Below, piece by piece: positions 26,904 to 35,162 of a DNA stretch of 64,000 nucleotides. Position 1 is the first letter of the stretch. Each line of letters starts with the position of its first letter. The notes below the pieces were generated by a model, which worked only from the letters and a program-made list of their open reading frames with translations, was not told the DNA's origin and ran no database searches. A program made the translations under genes and the position numbers. The stretch comes from Paenibacillus roseus (lineage in GTDB: Bacteria; Bacillota; Bacilli; Paenibacillales; Paenibacillaceae). The DNA lies in assembly GCF_016424485.1 (NCBI RefSeq), contig NZ_JAELUP010000065.1:271227-335226 (forward strand). The letters are read 5' to 3'.

Positions 26904-26970
26904 AAAAGCCCCGTAACCTTCGTAGACCATTCGGATCGTATCCGTTTGATTACGTTGGGGTTACCGGGGC
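26904..26970 (-). terminator. Terminator of the minus-strand toxin-like gene
   Basis: On the minus strand AGCCCCGGTAACC pairs with GGTTACGGGGCT (one bulged base), followed by TTTTTT, with a CGGAT/ATCCG hairpin in the loop. The first arm begins directly after the TAG of the frameshifted gene at 26970-26972. There is no T-tract in the plus direction. Confidence 0.65.
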
Positions 26971-27337
26971 TAGTGGTTAAATCCATTTTCACGAATGTAT
27001 GAGAGCGCCGCTGATGCTATCCTAAGAAACTCTTCTTCTTCCATTTTACCTATAGGTTTGCGTAGGACATTCACAGGGAGAAAAAGTTTTTATTCACTCT
27101 TGCATATGACATTTTTGTTAAACCACTTAGTTGCCAATGATTTATCGGTTCACGAAATTGATCGTAATATCCTGGGGGAAACTTCGGCCCTTGCCCGGTG
27201 ATTTGCGTCATCAGGCCAACTTCTTCATCATTATGTGTTACTACATCAATTAAAACCATTCTTCTGAAATTTTTTTTAGAAGAATCTTGATATTGAAACT
27301 CTCCCTTATAGACATTCCCCGGCTCGTGCAAACTCAC
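26970..27337 (-). pseudogene. MazF/PemK-like toxin gene with a poly-A frameshift
   Basis: From the GTG at 27337 the frame encodes VYKGEFQYQDSSKK..RRMVLIDVV.. and ..LTKMSYARVNK, resembling the beta-barrel of PemK/MazF-like proteins, then stops at 27071-27073. After a five-A run (five Ts on the plus strand, 27087-27091), a second frame continues with LFLPVNVLRKPIGKMEEEEF and ends at the TAG at 26970-26972, just before the terminator. One extra A would restore a protein of about 121 residues. The start overlaps the preceding gene by GTGA. Toxin identity is tentative. A real mutation, a sequence error and programmed slippage remain possible. Confidence 0.55.
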
Positions 27338-27546
27338 TCTTCATTTTCAACATCTTCTGGTTCCAACCAATCTCTGTGTGTGGGGTTATCTGGGTTTAGT
27401 ATGATGGTTTCGCCCTTTATTTCCGGAAGCTCGAATTCTTTAAGCAACTTAGCGTAATCAACTTTGACGTCAAGATTTGGGTATTTCTTTTTGAGGGCGC
27501 TCTTCACACTGTCTCCCTCCTTATATGTATTAGAATCAGATGACAT
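27334..27546 (-). CDS. Small acidic protein, antitoxin-like partner
   Basis: A 70-residue acidic protein (MSSDSNTYKEGDSVKSALKK to ..EDVENEE). It has a Lys-rich first half and a Pro/Glu-rich tail that may wrap a partner, as in antitoxins. Its stop overlaps the GTG start of the toxin-like gene. GGAGGGAG lies upstream of the start. No DNA-binding motif is obvious. The antitoxin role is inferred from gene order and acidity only. Confidence 0.5.
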   Translation of the reverse strand: MSSDSNTYKEGDSVKSALKKKYPNLDVKVDYAKLLKEFELPEIKGETIILNPDNPTHRDWLEPEDVENEE

Positions 27547-27723
27547 TTACCAAGCCTCCACTACAGTTTTAAACGTAGTGTATGCCACTAATAAGTTAAT
27601 TATACCACTTTTTACAAGAGTTTCCACCTGTAACCCGGGACAAACAATTAGTTAAATCAACGTCTTGGCGAAGGAGCTATACGCCAGCAAATGATTTCCC
27701 CCTATCAACCCATCTCGTTCTAG

Positions 27724-27983
27724 TTATCTCCGTGCCTCATACTTCATCCACGCAATATGATCCCGAAAAATTGCAGGAGATAGAACCATTGTTATACCCG
27801 GATGATATTTAGTTAACCAATCAGTAAAGTAAACGAACCTTTAACGTAGTCCCTCACAGTACGTTCTCGAAGACCCTCCGCCTTTTTCGTAGCCATTACC
27901 ATATCCAATGCTTCTTGGAACGTTAGTTCGGGAAACTCTTGTCAGGTAACTTGAATCTTTCTCTTACATTTCGCTAAAGCCAA
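27724..27983 (-). pseudogene. Decayed N-terminus of a tyrosine recombinase (integrase)
   Basis: From a TTG at 27983 with AGGAGG nine bases upstream, the frame reads MALAKCKRKIQVT, an in-frame TGA, QEFPELTFQEALDMVMATKK..AEGLRERTVRDYVKG. It then shifts frame into YFTDWLTKYHPGI..SPAIFRDHIAWMKYEARR and stops at 27724-27726. This matches the SAM-like core-binding domain of phage/ICE integrases (TFQEALDxVMATKRAEG... and FRxxIxWMKY). The catalytic domain with R-H-R-Y is absent. At least one nonsense codon, one frameshift and a truncation make it inactive. Confidence 0.6.
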
Positions 27984-28041
27984 ATAAAAACGCCTCCTAA
28001 CGGTTATCTGTACGAGACAGATCGTCAAAGAGGCGTAATTG

Positions 28042-28071
28042 ACAACCCTTAAATGAATATTTAGGGATTGT
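28042..28071. promoter_or_regulatory. Palindrome upstream of the integrase remnant
   Basis: ACAACCCTTAAAT (28042-28054) and ATTTAGGGATTGT (28059-28071) form a near-perfect inverted repeat upstream of the remnant, followed by an ACGCCTC/GAGGCGT hairpin closer to it (27989-28036). It could be an operator or arm-type site of the lost element. The rest of 27984-28212 shows several AACCCTAAAT/GATTT half-repeats but no gene. Confidence 0.3.
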
Positions 28072-28212
28072 TATTATATTCGGGATTTATAACGTTCAAA
28101 AATCCGTTGTAACTATCAACCCTAAATCGTCAATGCCAACGTTAAGCAATCCGGTATAAATCACCGTGAAAACCACCGTTAAAAATCCCGAAAATCTTGG
28201 CAGGCTCTTCAA

Positions 28213-28575
28213 TTAACACTCGCCCGCAGGAGCCGGTTTGCCCGCATCGGCAGCCGTTCTGAAGCTGGAGCCGCATCCGCAGGTAGCAGTAGCATTGGGA
28301 TTCTCAATTGTAAACCCTCCGCCCATGGACGATTCCTTGAAGTCAATCTGCAGGCCGTTTAAATATTTTAAGCTGTCATCATCCACGACCACCTTAAGCC
28401 CCTCAATGGACAATTCTTTATCGTTATCGTGCTGCTCGTCGTCGAATCCCATTCCATAGGAAAATCCGGAGCAACCGCCTTCTTTTACGCCAATGCGGAG
28501 AAACAGACCCGGCGTGTCTTCCTCCAGCAACATATCTTTAATTCTCGATGTCGCAGCTGAACTGATTTCAATCAT
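28213..28575 (-). CDS. A-type Fe-S carrier (HesB/ErpA family, YutM-like)
   Basis: A 120-residue carrier that holds and delivers Fe-S clusters or iron. The cysteines are in VKEGGCSGFSYGM (residue 35) and ATCGCGSSF (98, 100), the classical C-x(n)-C-G-C set of A-type carriers. The C-terminus ends in an additional Cys and a Pro/Ala-rich tail not found in the core family. The same neighbourhood holds YutI-like, YuzB-like and YutJ-like genes, as in B. subtilis. Confidence 0.9.
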   Translation of the reverse strand: MIEISSAATSRIKDMLLEEDTPGLFLRIGVKEGGCSGFSYGMGFDDEQHDNDKELSIEGLKVVVDDDSLKYLNGLQIDFKESSMGGGFTIENPNATATCGCGSSFRTAADAGKPAPAGEC

Positions 28576-28672
28576 GGATATCCCTCCTGACCTGACTGTC
28601 TTGCCCCTTTAGTATACTGCACATTTTCATTTCTCTCAACCGTTCCAAATGACACCGGTCACTACTTTCTTG

Positions 28673-28701
28673 TTGCTGCTGCTTGACAAGAGGTTTATAA
28701 T
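28673..28701 (+). promoter_or_regulatory. Candidate promoter for mqnE
   Basis: TTGCTG at 28673-28678, 17 bp, then TATAAT at 28696-28701. The -35 matches four of six, the -10 is perfect. It would give a leader of about 250 bases that contains repeat copy E. Confidence 0.5.
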
Positions 28702-28810
28702 GAGGACAGTTAATTCTTTAAGGTATTGCTTGTTACTTTTTTCACAAACCGCATCCCTGCCTGATAGCCTGATATCAGTGTAGAGATGACGGTCTTATTG
28801 CTTTGGTCAA

Positions 28811-28865
28811 GCGCAAACGGCTTTGCCGTCCTTGGACGAGCAAAAACTTCGTTTCGTGGTGAAAT
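28811..28865 (+). repeat. Intergenic repeat family 1, copy E
   Basis: GCGCAAACGGCTTTGCCGTC is followed by CTTGGACGAGCAAAAAC, TTCGTTTCGTGG and TGAAAT. It is full length and lies within the untranslated region upstream of mqnE. Confidence 0.7.
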
Positions 28866-28959
28866 ATAAGCTCATTTATAGAAGGAACTTTATAAATTCT
28901 TATATTTTCAAAAAGAGTTAACACTGAATGAGAGGTCATTTTTGAAGGAGGTTTTGGTC

Positions 28960-30063
28960 ATGAACATCGTCGTGACTACACCAGAAAAGCGATTTCAGGA
29001 GATATCCGAGAAAGTTCGTCATGGCGAACGCCTGTCATTAGAGGACGGTATATTTTTGTACCAAACCGATGATTTATTGTCTGTCGGACAGTTGGCCAAT
29101 GAGGTCAATCTTCGCAAGAACGGCAAGAACGTTTATTTTATAGAAAATATGAGCCTGTACTTCACCAATGTCTGTGAAGCGCACTGCGCTTTTTGCAACT
29201 TCCGCAAGGATCAGGGCGACGAGGGCGCTTATACGCTGAGCGGTCCCGAAATGATTGATTATGTAGAAAAGCATTTCCACCCTGGCGTACGGGAGTTCCA
29301 TATTGTCGGCGGACATAACCCGCATGTGCCTTTCCAGTATTATGTCGATTCGCTCAAAGCGCTGAAGGAGCGTTTTCCTGAAGTTACTTTGAAGGCTTAC
29401 ACGGCGGCGGAAATTGATTTCTTCTCCCGTATTAGCGGCTTGAGCTACAAGGAAGTGCTGCAGGAATTGATCAATGCCGGACTTGGCACGCTCACTGGCG
29501 GTGGTGCAGAGATTCTATCTGACCAATACAGGAAAAAAATGCGCGTCAACAAGGCGGATGTCAGCCAGTATTTAGAAGTTCACCGCACTGCTCATGAACT
29601 CGGGCTGCGCACGCATACGACAATGCTTTATGGCTCAATTGAGACCCATCAACAGCGCATTGAGCATATGATGCAAATTCGCGAGCTGCAGGATGATACG
29701 AATGGCTTTATGGTGTTCATTCCACTGTCCATGCAGCCGATCAATCCGAAGGCAGGCATCAGACGCCGCAACTCGGCTTTTGAAGACTTGAAGACAATCG
29801 CAATCAGCCGGCTGATGCTTGACAACATTCAGCATATCAAAGCCTACTTCATCAACATCGGAACACAGCTTACTCAAGTATCCTTGGCCATGGGAGCCAG
29901 CGATGTCCACGGGACAATTGTTAAGGAACGCATCAGCCACGCGGCAGGCGCTCTTACGCCTGAGGGCATTACTCGAGAGGATCTGATCTGGCTTGTCAAA
30001 GGCGCAGGCCGGACACCAATCGAACGCGATACCTACTACAACGTAGTGAAAGTGTACGAGTAA
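28960..30063 (+). CDS. mqnE: Aminodeoxyfutalosine synthase MqnE
   Basis: A 367-residue radical SAM enzyme of the futalosine route to menaquinone, joining the enolpyruvyl ether product of MqnA to adenosine. The cluster-binding CEAHCAFC (C-x3-C-x2-C) lies near residue 72, preceded by FTNVCEAHCAFCNFRKDQGD, and the FHIVGGHNPHVPF block is a strong MqnE marker. The ATG at 28960 follows AAGGAGG; the TTG at 28942 precedes it. Other mqn genes are not visible here. The end of the gene has no close partner downstream, with yutJ starting 82 bases later. Confidence 0.93.
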   Translation: MNIVVTTPEKRFQEISEKVRHGERLSLEDGIFLYQTDDLLSVGQLANEVNLRKNGKNVYFIENMSLYFTNVCEAHCAFCNFRKDQGDEGAYTLSGPEMIDYVEKHFHPGVREFHIVGGHNPHVPFQYYVDSLKALKERFPEVTLKAYTAAEIDFFSRISGLSYKEVLQELINAGLGTLTGGGAEILSDQYRKKMRVNKADVSQYLEVHRTAHELGLRTHTTMLYGSIETHQQRIEHMMQIRELQDDTNGFMVFIPLSMQPINPKAGIRRRNSAFEDLKTIAISRLMLDNIQHIKAYFINIGTQLTQVSLAMGASDVHGTIVKERISHAAGALTPEGITREDLIWLVKGAGRTPIERDTYYNVVKVYE

Positions 30064-30144
30064 TTCAGCACATACTAATGCAGAACTGGCCGGAAGTCAT
30101 GAAAGTAATTCATTAAAGCCAAACAAGATAAGGTTGGGATACGC

Positions 30145-31206
30145 ATGAAACGGTTTGTAATTTTAGGAGGCGGCTACGGCGGACTTACCCTCGCCCAAAG
30201 TTTGCTCGAAGATACGATTCCAGATGATGTGACAATTACCTTAATCGACAGAATGCCTTTTCAAGGACTGAAGACAGAGTATTATGCATTAGCAGCGGGG
30301 ACGGCCTCTGATTTAGAGCTAAGAGTGGCGTTCCCGTCTGATCCCCGTCTGAAGCTTGCTTATGGGGAAGTAAGCGGCATTGATTTTAACACCCGTACCG
30401 TCCACATAGAAGGGCAGGACCCGATTGAATATGACGGACTTGCCATTGCCCTCGGCTGTACGGATCGTTATCACGGGATTGAAGGTGCAGAACAGTTCTC
30501 TACCTCTATTCAGACGTTCTCGGCAACACGGGAGACCTACCGTCAGCTATGCGATGTAAAGCCTTATGGACAAGTCACGATTGTCGGGGGCGGACTGAGC
30601 GGCGTCGAAGTTGCCGCCGAGCTTAGAGAAAGTCGGCCTGACCTGAACATTCGCATTCTGGACCGCGGCAGCAATATCTTGTCCGCCTTCCCGACAAAGC
30701 TTCAACACTATGTTGCCTCATGGTTCTATAATCATCATGTGGAGATGTGCGGCCATGTCTCACTGACCAGACTGGAGCAAGGCGTTCTATACGACCAGAA
30801 CAAAAGCATCGAAACAGATGTCACAGTATGGACTGCCGGCATCCAGCCGGTTCCTCTCGTTCAGCAAATGGATCTGCCCAAGGATTCGCAAGGCCGGCTG
30901 ATCATAAACGAGCTTCACCAGATTCCCGATCACCCGGAGGTGTTCGTGCTAGGAGATTGCGCCAGCCTGCCATTCTCGCCAAGCGCTCAGGCCGCTGAGG
31001 CGCAGGGCAAGCAGATCGCCGAGGTTGTACATGCCATCTGGCATAACAAAGAGTGCAAGCTTGGCGAAATCAAGCTGAAGGGCGTCCTCGGCTCTCTGGG
31101 TAAAAAATCAGGCTTTGGCCTGATGGGCAAACGGACCATTATCGGCTATGTGCCGCGGGTTTTGAAAAGCGGAGTGCTTTGGATGTCGAAACACCATCTT
31201 GGTTAA
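30145..31206 (+). CDS. yutJ: FAD-dependent oxidoreductase, YutJ/Ndh-like
   Basis: A 353-residue NADH-dehydrogenase-like flavoprotein. The FAD motif GGGYGGLTLAQSL lies at residues 8-20, the NAD motif VGGGLSGVEVAAEL near 149, and the second FAD block VFVLGDCASLPF near 268. It is a paralogue of the Ndh at 14255. Gene order with YuzB, YutI and YutM relatives suggests it is YutJ. Whether it is a quinone reductase is not shown by the sequence; a substrate other than NADH is possible. Confidence 0.85.
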   Translation: MKRFVILGGGYGGLTLAQSLLEDTIPDDVTITLIDRMPFQGLKTEYYALAAGTASDLELRVAFPSDPRLKLAYGEVSGIDFNTRTVHIEGQDPIEYDGLAIALGCTDRYHGIEGAEQFSTSIQTFSATRETYRQLCDVKPYGQVTIVGGGLSGVEVAAELRESRPDLNIRILDRGSNILSAFPTKLQHYVASWFYNHHVEMCGHVSLTRLEQGVLYDQNKSIETDVTVWTAGIQPVPLVQQMDLPKDSQGRLIINELHQIPDHPEVFVLGDCASLPFSPSAQAAEAQGKQIAEVVHAIWHNKECKLGEIKLKGVLGSLGKKSGFGLMGKRTIIGYVPRVLKSGVLWMSKHHLG

Positions 31207-31224
31207 CAACTTGCATCGGCTGGA

Positions 31225-31497
31225 TTATAAATCATCAAGCAACTTGTCCAATGCTTCCTGATCGTCTGTTTGCCGTTTGAGTACTTTCATAATTTGATCG
31301 TATAGCTCTTCAACATTCTCGACGGCTACGATCTCGCCTTCGACCAACGCATAAGGCGAAAGATAGCACTCCCCGCAGTTGCCCAGACAGCCGTATTCAG
31401 CGACTTCAAACTCCGGTTGCTCTTCAAGCTGTTTCATAACCTGATACGTGCCATGATGCATATTGCTGGCGCAAAATTCAATCATTGGCTTAAGCAT
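31225..31497 (-). CDS. yuzB: YuzB family protein (DUF1450)
   Basis: A 90-residue protein with Cys residues in FCASNMHHG and YGCLGNCGECYLSPYAL, the conserved Cys cluster of DUF1450, which resembles a thioredoxin-like ferredoxin with an Fe-S binding site. The ATG at 31497 lies five bases after AGGTGA; a GTG at 31506 is the alternative. It is divergent from the YutI-like gene and convergent with yutJ. A metal- or cluster-related role is inferred from the Cys set and neighbours. Confidence 0.85.
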   Translation of the reverse strand: MLKPMIEFCASNMHHGTYQVMKQLEEQPEFEVAEYGCLGNCGECYLSPYALVEGEIVAVENVEELYDQIMKVLKRQTDDQEALDKLLDDL

Positions 31498-31577
31498 ATT
31501 TGTCACCTGACCTTGTTAGTTCCATTTTCATTTGACTTGCTTTATACTATAATAAAGAAAGAAAGGAGTGAATGGCA

Positions 31578-31823
31578 ATGAGCGAAAACGCACAAAGCAC
31601 CATGTATGATGAAGTATTGGACGTTCTCGACAAGCTGCGCCCGTTCCTGCAACGTGATGGCGGCGACGTTGAATTGGTTGATGTAGAGGATGGCATCGTA
31701 AAGCTGAAGCTGGTTGGCGCCTGCGGCAGCTGCCCAAGCTCAACAATCACCTTGAAAGCCGGTATTGAACGCGCCCTTGTTGAAGAAGTAGAGGGCATTC
31801 AAGAGGTCGTTCAAGTATTTTAA
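31578..31823 (+). CDS. yutI: NifU C-terminal-like Fe-S scaffold (YutI-like)
   Basis: An 81-residue Nfu-type protein with the CGSCPSS cluster motif (CxxC, about residues 54-57) and the flanking [20 protein letters not shown] block. It binds or passes Fe-S clusters, complementing the A-type carrier at 28213. I place the start at ATG 31578; the ATG at 31572 sits only three bases after GGAG. It is followed by a strong terminator, so it is probably monocistronic. Confidence 0.92.
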   Translation: MSENAQSTMYDEVLDVLDKLRPFLQRDGGDVELVDVEDGIVKLKLVGACGSCPSSTITLKAGIERALVEEVEGIQEVVQVF

Positions 31824-31865
31824 TGATATGCATGTACCTGACAACGGATCATGCTCAGCTTTAGC

Positions 31866-31924
31866 AAAGAGTCTGGTCTGCACAGCCCCCTTCCGAGGCG
31901 ATATTGCAGACAGACTCTTTTTTT
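31866..31924 (+). terminator. Terminator of the yutI-like gene
   Basis: AAAGAGTCTGGTCTGCA (31866-31882) pairs with TGCAGACAGACTCTTT (31905-31920), followed by a T-run. Confidence 0.85.
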
Positions 31925-31947
31925 GCTTTCTATATTTAGAGCTTGAT

Positions 31948-32724
31948 CTATCCTTTAAGCGTGCGCTTGATCGGATCAAGCCCGCCTGTCACATCCAGGA
32001 TATTGCCCGTAATAAAATCCGATCTCGAATCGCAAAGAAAATAGATGGCGCGCCCCACATCCTCACCCGTCCCAGGTCTGCCGCGAGGCGATTCTTCATC
32101 GATTTCCCCTTCCACATCATCAATGGACTTTTCTTTGTTAATGCCGCGAATGTCACCCGGGCATATCATATTCACCGTGATGCCGTGCGCCGCTTCCTCT
32201 ACAGCCAGCGTCTTCGTGAACGATACAAGTCCTGTCTTTGCTGCGGCGTATACGGCTCTATGGGGCCACGCTCTTGCCTCTCCGGCATGACCGAATCCAA
32301 AGTGAATAATCCGCCCCCATCGACGCTCACGCATTCCTGGCAGCACATGGTGGTCGAGCAGCATCACGCCCAGCAAATTTCCATTCAGCATTTGATAAAT
32401 CTCATTCGTGCTATAATCCAGGAATACTCTCCGTTCCCTGATGAAGGGACCAGCATTATTAATGAGAATATCAATGCTACCGAAGGTCCTCTCTGCCTCA
32501 TCCGCCAGAAACTTGACCTGCTCGGGGTCGGAAATATCCGCCTGAACCGCCTCCGCTCCCACACCCAGAGATTGAATGTACGCTTTAAGCTGGAGTGCTT
32601 CCTGCTCGCTGTGGACATAATTTAATACAATATTGCAGCCCTGGCTGGCAAGAAGCAGCGCCGTGCTTTTTCCAAGCCCTTTGGCACTGCCGGTTATTAA
32701 AGCTGTTTTCCCCTTTAAACCCAC
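31948..32724 (-). CDS. Short-chain dehydrogenase/reductase (SDR)
   Basis: A 258-residue Rossmann oxidoreductase. The NAD(P) motif TGSAKGLGKSTALLLA is near residue 10, NNAG near 87, and the catalytic YAAAKTG (Tyr-x3-Lys) near 152, with an unusual HFGFGHAGEARAWP where the family normally has the catalytic Ser. The Ser-poor segment means that the catalytic Ser is not obvious. I choose the GTG at 32724 because AGAGGAG lies eight bases before it; an upstream ATG at 32772 is possible. The substrate is unknown. The downstream PGDIRG block is family typical. Confidence 0.8.
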   Translation of the reverse strand: MGLKGKTALITGSAKGLGKSTALLLASQGCNIVLNYVHSEQEALQLKAYIQSLGVGAEAVQADISDPEQVKFLADEAERTFGSIDILINNAGPFIRERRVFLDYSTNEIYQMLNGNLLGVMLLDHHVLPGMRERRWGRIIHFGFGHAGEARAWPHRAVYAAAKTGLVSFTKTLAVEEAAHGITVNMICPGDIRGINKEKSIDDVEGEIDEESPRGRPGTGEDVGRAIYFLCDSRSDFITGNILDVTGGLDPIKRTLKG

Positions 32725-32771
32725 GGAATTTCTCCTCTCCACAGCTTGATCGCCAAATAGCCCCTGTGCCA

Positions 32772-33473
32772 TTAGCGAAATCTGGCGTAAGCATAGTCAA
32801 ACGTATGGTATAAGGACTCCACAACCATTTCACAGCCCTTGTCCAGATCAATTAGCTGCTCTTTGACGTTCTCCAACTCCGCTTCCTGACTGTTTATGCT
32901 GTCCAGACGGCGTAGATCATCCTGCATTTCGGGGTTCATGTAGTGAATTTCAGTATTGCGTCTTTTGCGCAATCGAGATAAAGGTTCTTTATAGCCATCC
33001 TTCAGCTCATTCAGTATTTTGGATAGAGGGGGGTGCAATTTCTTCTCTCTCATATTGCGCAGAACGGTAAAATACGAAAAATGCGGCTTAACCCGCTCTG
33101 TTTGAAGTTGGAACATATCGTTCATCAAGGTTCCCAGTTTATCCAACAAGGAAAAAACGCGTATAAACGCATTTTTATCAAAATAAACATGACGGTAATA
33201 GCTAAGCAAATCCTCTTCCGTCATCTCCGCCATGGATGTTGTCTTGATCCGTTCTGCAAAACGATGGGCAGCATACTGGCTCTCTTCCAGCTCATCCAGC
33301 GAAGCCAATAGTCCCAGGGTCCAGATTTCATACTTCCGCAATTTATGCTCCTGCCGCGGGTCTTTCTCGATCCGCTCCTGCATTAGGGACACGAAGCGCC
33401 GGATCAGATGAATGGTCTCTCCCAATCGGCCTTCGAGCTTGCGCGGCGGTTCACCAAACATCATACGAAGCAT
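32772..33473 (-). CDS. Cthe_2314-like HEPN domain protein
   Basis: A 233-residue helical, highly charged protein. RNTEIH (about residues 167-172) fits the R-x4-H signature of HEPN RNase-related proteins, and the opening MLRMMFGEPPRK matches Cthe_2314-type HEPN proteins I recall from Paenibacillus. No membrane segment or signal is present. An AAAGGTGG site precedes the ATG at 33473; further upstream starts are possible. The gene is followed by the SDR gene after 47 bases on the same strand. RNase activity is not established for this family. Confidence 0.55.
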   Translation of the reverse strand: MLRMMFGEPPRKLEGRLGETIHLIRRFVSLMQERIEKDPRQEHKLRKYEIWTLGLLASLDELEESQYAAHRFAERIKTTSMAEMTEEDLLSYYRHVYFDKNAFIRVFSLLDKLGTLMNDMFQLQTERVKPHFSYFTVLRNMREKKLHPPLSKILNELKDGYKEPLSRLRKRRNTEIHYMNPEMQDDLRRLDSINSQEAELENVKEQLIDLDKGCEMVVESLYHTFDYAYARFR

Positions 33474-33653
33474 CGCAAGGCCACCTTTCCTCAACTCTGT
33501 TGCTGCCAACAATTTGCGCCTTACTTAGGTAGTATGGTGAAGCAAGGTTGAAATATTCTTCATCACCAGCCACAACCCTGCACGGTATCCATCCTGTTTA
33601 TTTTATCATGTACTGCTCCGCGCAGCTACATCAGTGACATGTCTTGCTCAAAC

Positions 33654-34589
33654 TCAGGACCTTGCATGTCCCACTTTGGACCTCCATGCCTGAATGCATA
33701 TATCGATTAGAAGTGCAAAATAGCCGCATATAATCAGGTTATGAAGCAGACCTGTGAAGATAAACACATTCTCATCACCAATCGAATACGTCAAAAGCGC
33801 TCCGCTGAATACTTGCACAACGACCAAAAATACGGCCCAGCGACTGACCTTTAGCAATCCTTCATGAGCGGTGCGCTTGTGAATATGGATGGTCAGCAAG
33901 ATAACAAACAGCACAAGAATTAATGCGGCAATACGGTGCAGGAACACAATCCCGGATGCCCCACTAAGCTCAGGGATCACTTCTCCGTTACATAGCGGCC
34001 AGCCCAAACAACCCCCGCCTGATTTGGTGTGCCGGATATAGGCTCCCATGTAGACAACAATATACGTATAAACAAATAAAGCAAACGAAAGCTTGTAGAC
34101 AGAGGCTGGCACCGTATTCCACTGGGCTTCCGTCTTGCCCTTCCTGAAACGCGATATCCAGATGACAAGCAGCATCGTGCTTGCAAATGCCATAAGCGAA
34201 AAGCCAAAATGCAGCGCCATTACCGGCGGTGTCTGCGGCCACATGACTGCAGCAGCGCCAAGCAGCGCCTGCAATACGGTAAAAAACAGCGCGCTTCCGG
34301 AATAAAGGACCGCTTCCTTGTGACTGCGGAATTTGAGCAGTGTATATATAAATACCAATACAACGACAATTCCTACCATCCCGGTAACCAGGCGATGAGA
34401 ATATTCAATAAAAGATTCGAGCGTATAGGCAGGAATGAATTTGCCATGACAAAGCGGCCAATCATCTCCACATCCTCTGCCCGAACCTGTGTTGGTTACT
34501 AGCGCCCCGTTCAATAGTACAAGCAGCATCCCTATGCAGGATACAAGCGCAAGCAAGCGGTAGCTTTTGGGTACCAAAACATTCACCAC
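33654..34589 (-). CDS. ctaA: Heme A synthase CtaA
   Basis: A 311-residue membrane enzyme with about eight helices that oxidises the C8 methyl of heme O to a formyl group, making heme A for cytochrome oxidase. Four conserved heme-ligand His are in EYSHRL, ALHFG, FLHRI and LLHNL. Two Cys pairs, CGDDWPLC and CLGWPLC, are the Firmicute-type loop disulfides. The start is GTG at 34589 or 34586, with no strong ribosome-binding site. It is separate from the ctaB-sco cluster at 45.6-47 kb. Confidence 0.95.
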   Translation of the reverse strand: MVNVLVPKSYRLLALVSCIGMLLVLLNGALVTNTGSGRGCGDDWPLCHGKFIPAYTLESFIEYSHRLVTGMVGIVVVLVFIYTLLKFRSHKEAVLYSGSALFFTVLQALLGAAAVMWPQTPPVMALHFGFSLMAFASTMLLVIWISRFRKGKTEAQWNTVPASVYKLSFALFVYTYIVVYMGAYIRHTKSGGGCLGWPLCNGEVIPELSGASGIVFLHRIAALILVLFVILLTIHIHKRTAHEGLLKVSRWAVFLVVVQVFSGALLTYSIGDENVFIFTGLLHNLIICGYFALLIDICIQAWRSKVGHARS

Positions 34590-34736
34590 TTTTCGTATAA
34601 ATAATTACAACCCATTATAGCGATAAAAAAGGGCAAAAGCCATGTTGAAAATGTGACAATCCCCGTCAAATCAACGGTTTTCGCAACGTGTCAATACCCT
34701 GTCACACTTCATGAGCACGTAATCCATACCAAATGA

Positions 34737-34783
34737 AATACCCGCAGGACAGCCCTATTTTTACAGGCCGCACTACGGGTATT
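34737..34783 (-). terminator. Hairpin downstream of the thioredoxin gene
   Basis: AATACCCG (34737-34744) and CGGGTATT (34776-34783) form a stem with an inner GCCC/GGCC pairing. It lies 29 bases beyond the thioredoxin stop. The T-tract on the minus strand is short. Confidence 0.6.
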
Positions 34784-34811
34784 CTTACTATTCATCCCAA
34801 CTGCGCGAGTC

Positions 34812-35159
34812 TTACTTGCCGGTCAAAGCACCTTGCACCTGAATGGCCCGGTCAATGAATTGCTCAATTTCGTCGCGGCTTTTGCGAAGCTTATTGACGA
34901 AGCGCACAAGTTCCTTGCCTTCATAGAAAGCAATAAAACTTGGAATCCCCAAGATATTCAGCTCGCTGCACAGTTCAGCCAGATCATCGCGGTCGATTTC
35001 TACGAAGGTTACCTGATCCTTGTACTTCTCTTCGACCTCCGGCATAAAGGGATCAATGAAATGACAATCCGGGCACCATGTCGTTTTGAATACTGCAATG
35101 GTTAGTTGTTGCTTGCCCGTTAGTTCACGAAACTGCTGCTCAGTCTGCAGTTTTTGCAT
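34812..35159 (-). CDS. Thioredoxin-like protein
   Basis: A 115-residue thioredoxin-fold protein with the redox motif WCPDC near residue 28 (Cys-Pro-Asp-Cys instead of the usual Cys-Gly-Pro-Cys) and the cis-Pro region GIPSF near 72. The charged C-terminal helix ends in a tail that lacks a signal peptide, so it is cytoplasmic. The unusual active site and length resemble YtpP-like or bacillithiol-related thioredoxin proteins. It begins three bases after the stop of the upstream lipoprotein gene on the same strand, forming a likely operon. Confidence 0.8.
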   Translation of the reverse strand: MQKLQTEQQFRELTGKQQLTIAVFKTTWCPDCHFIDPFMPEVEEKYKDQVTFVEIDRDDLAELCSELNILGIPSFIAFYEGKELVRFVNKLRKSRDEIEQFIDRAIQVQGALTGK

Positions 35160-35162
35160 GGT

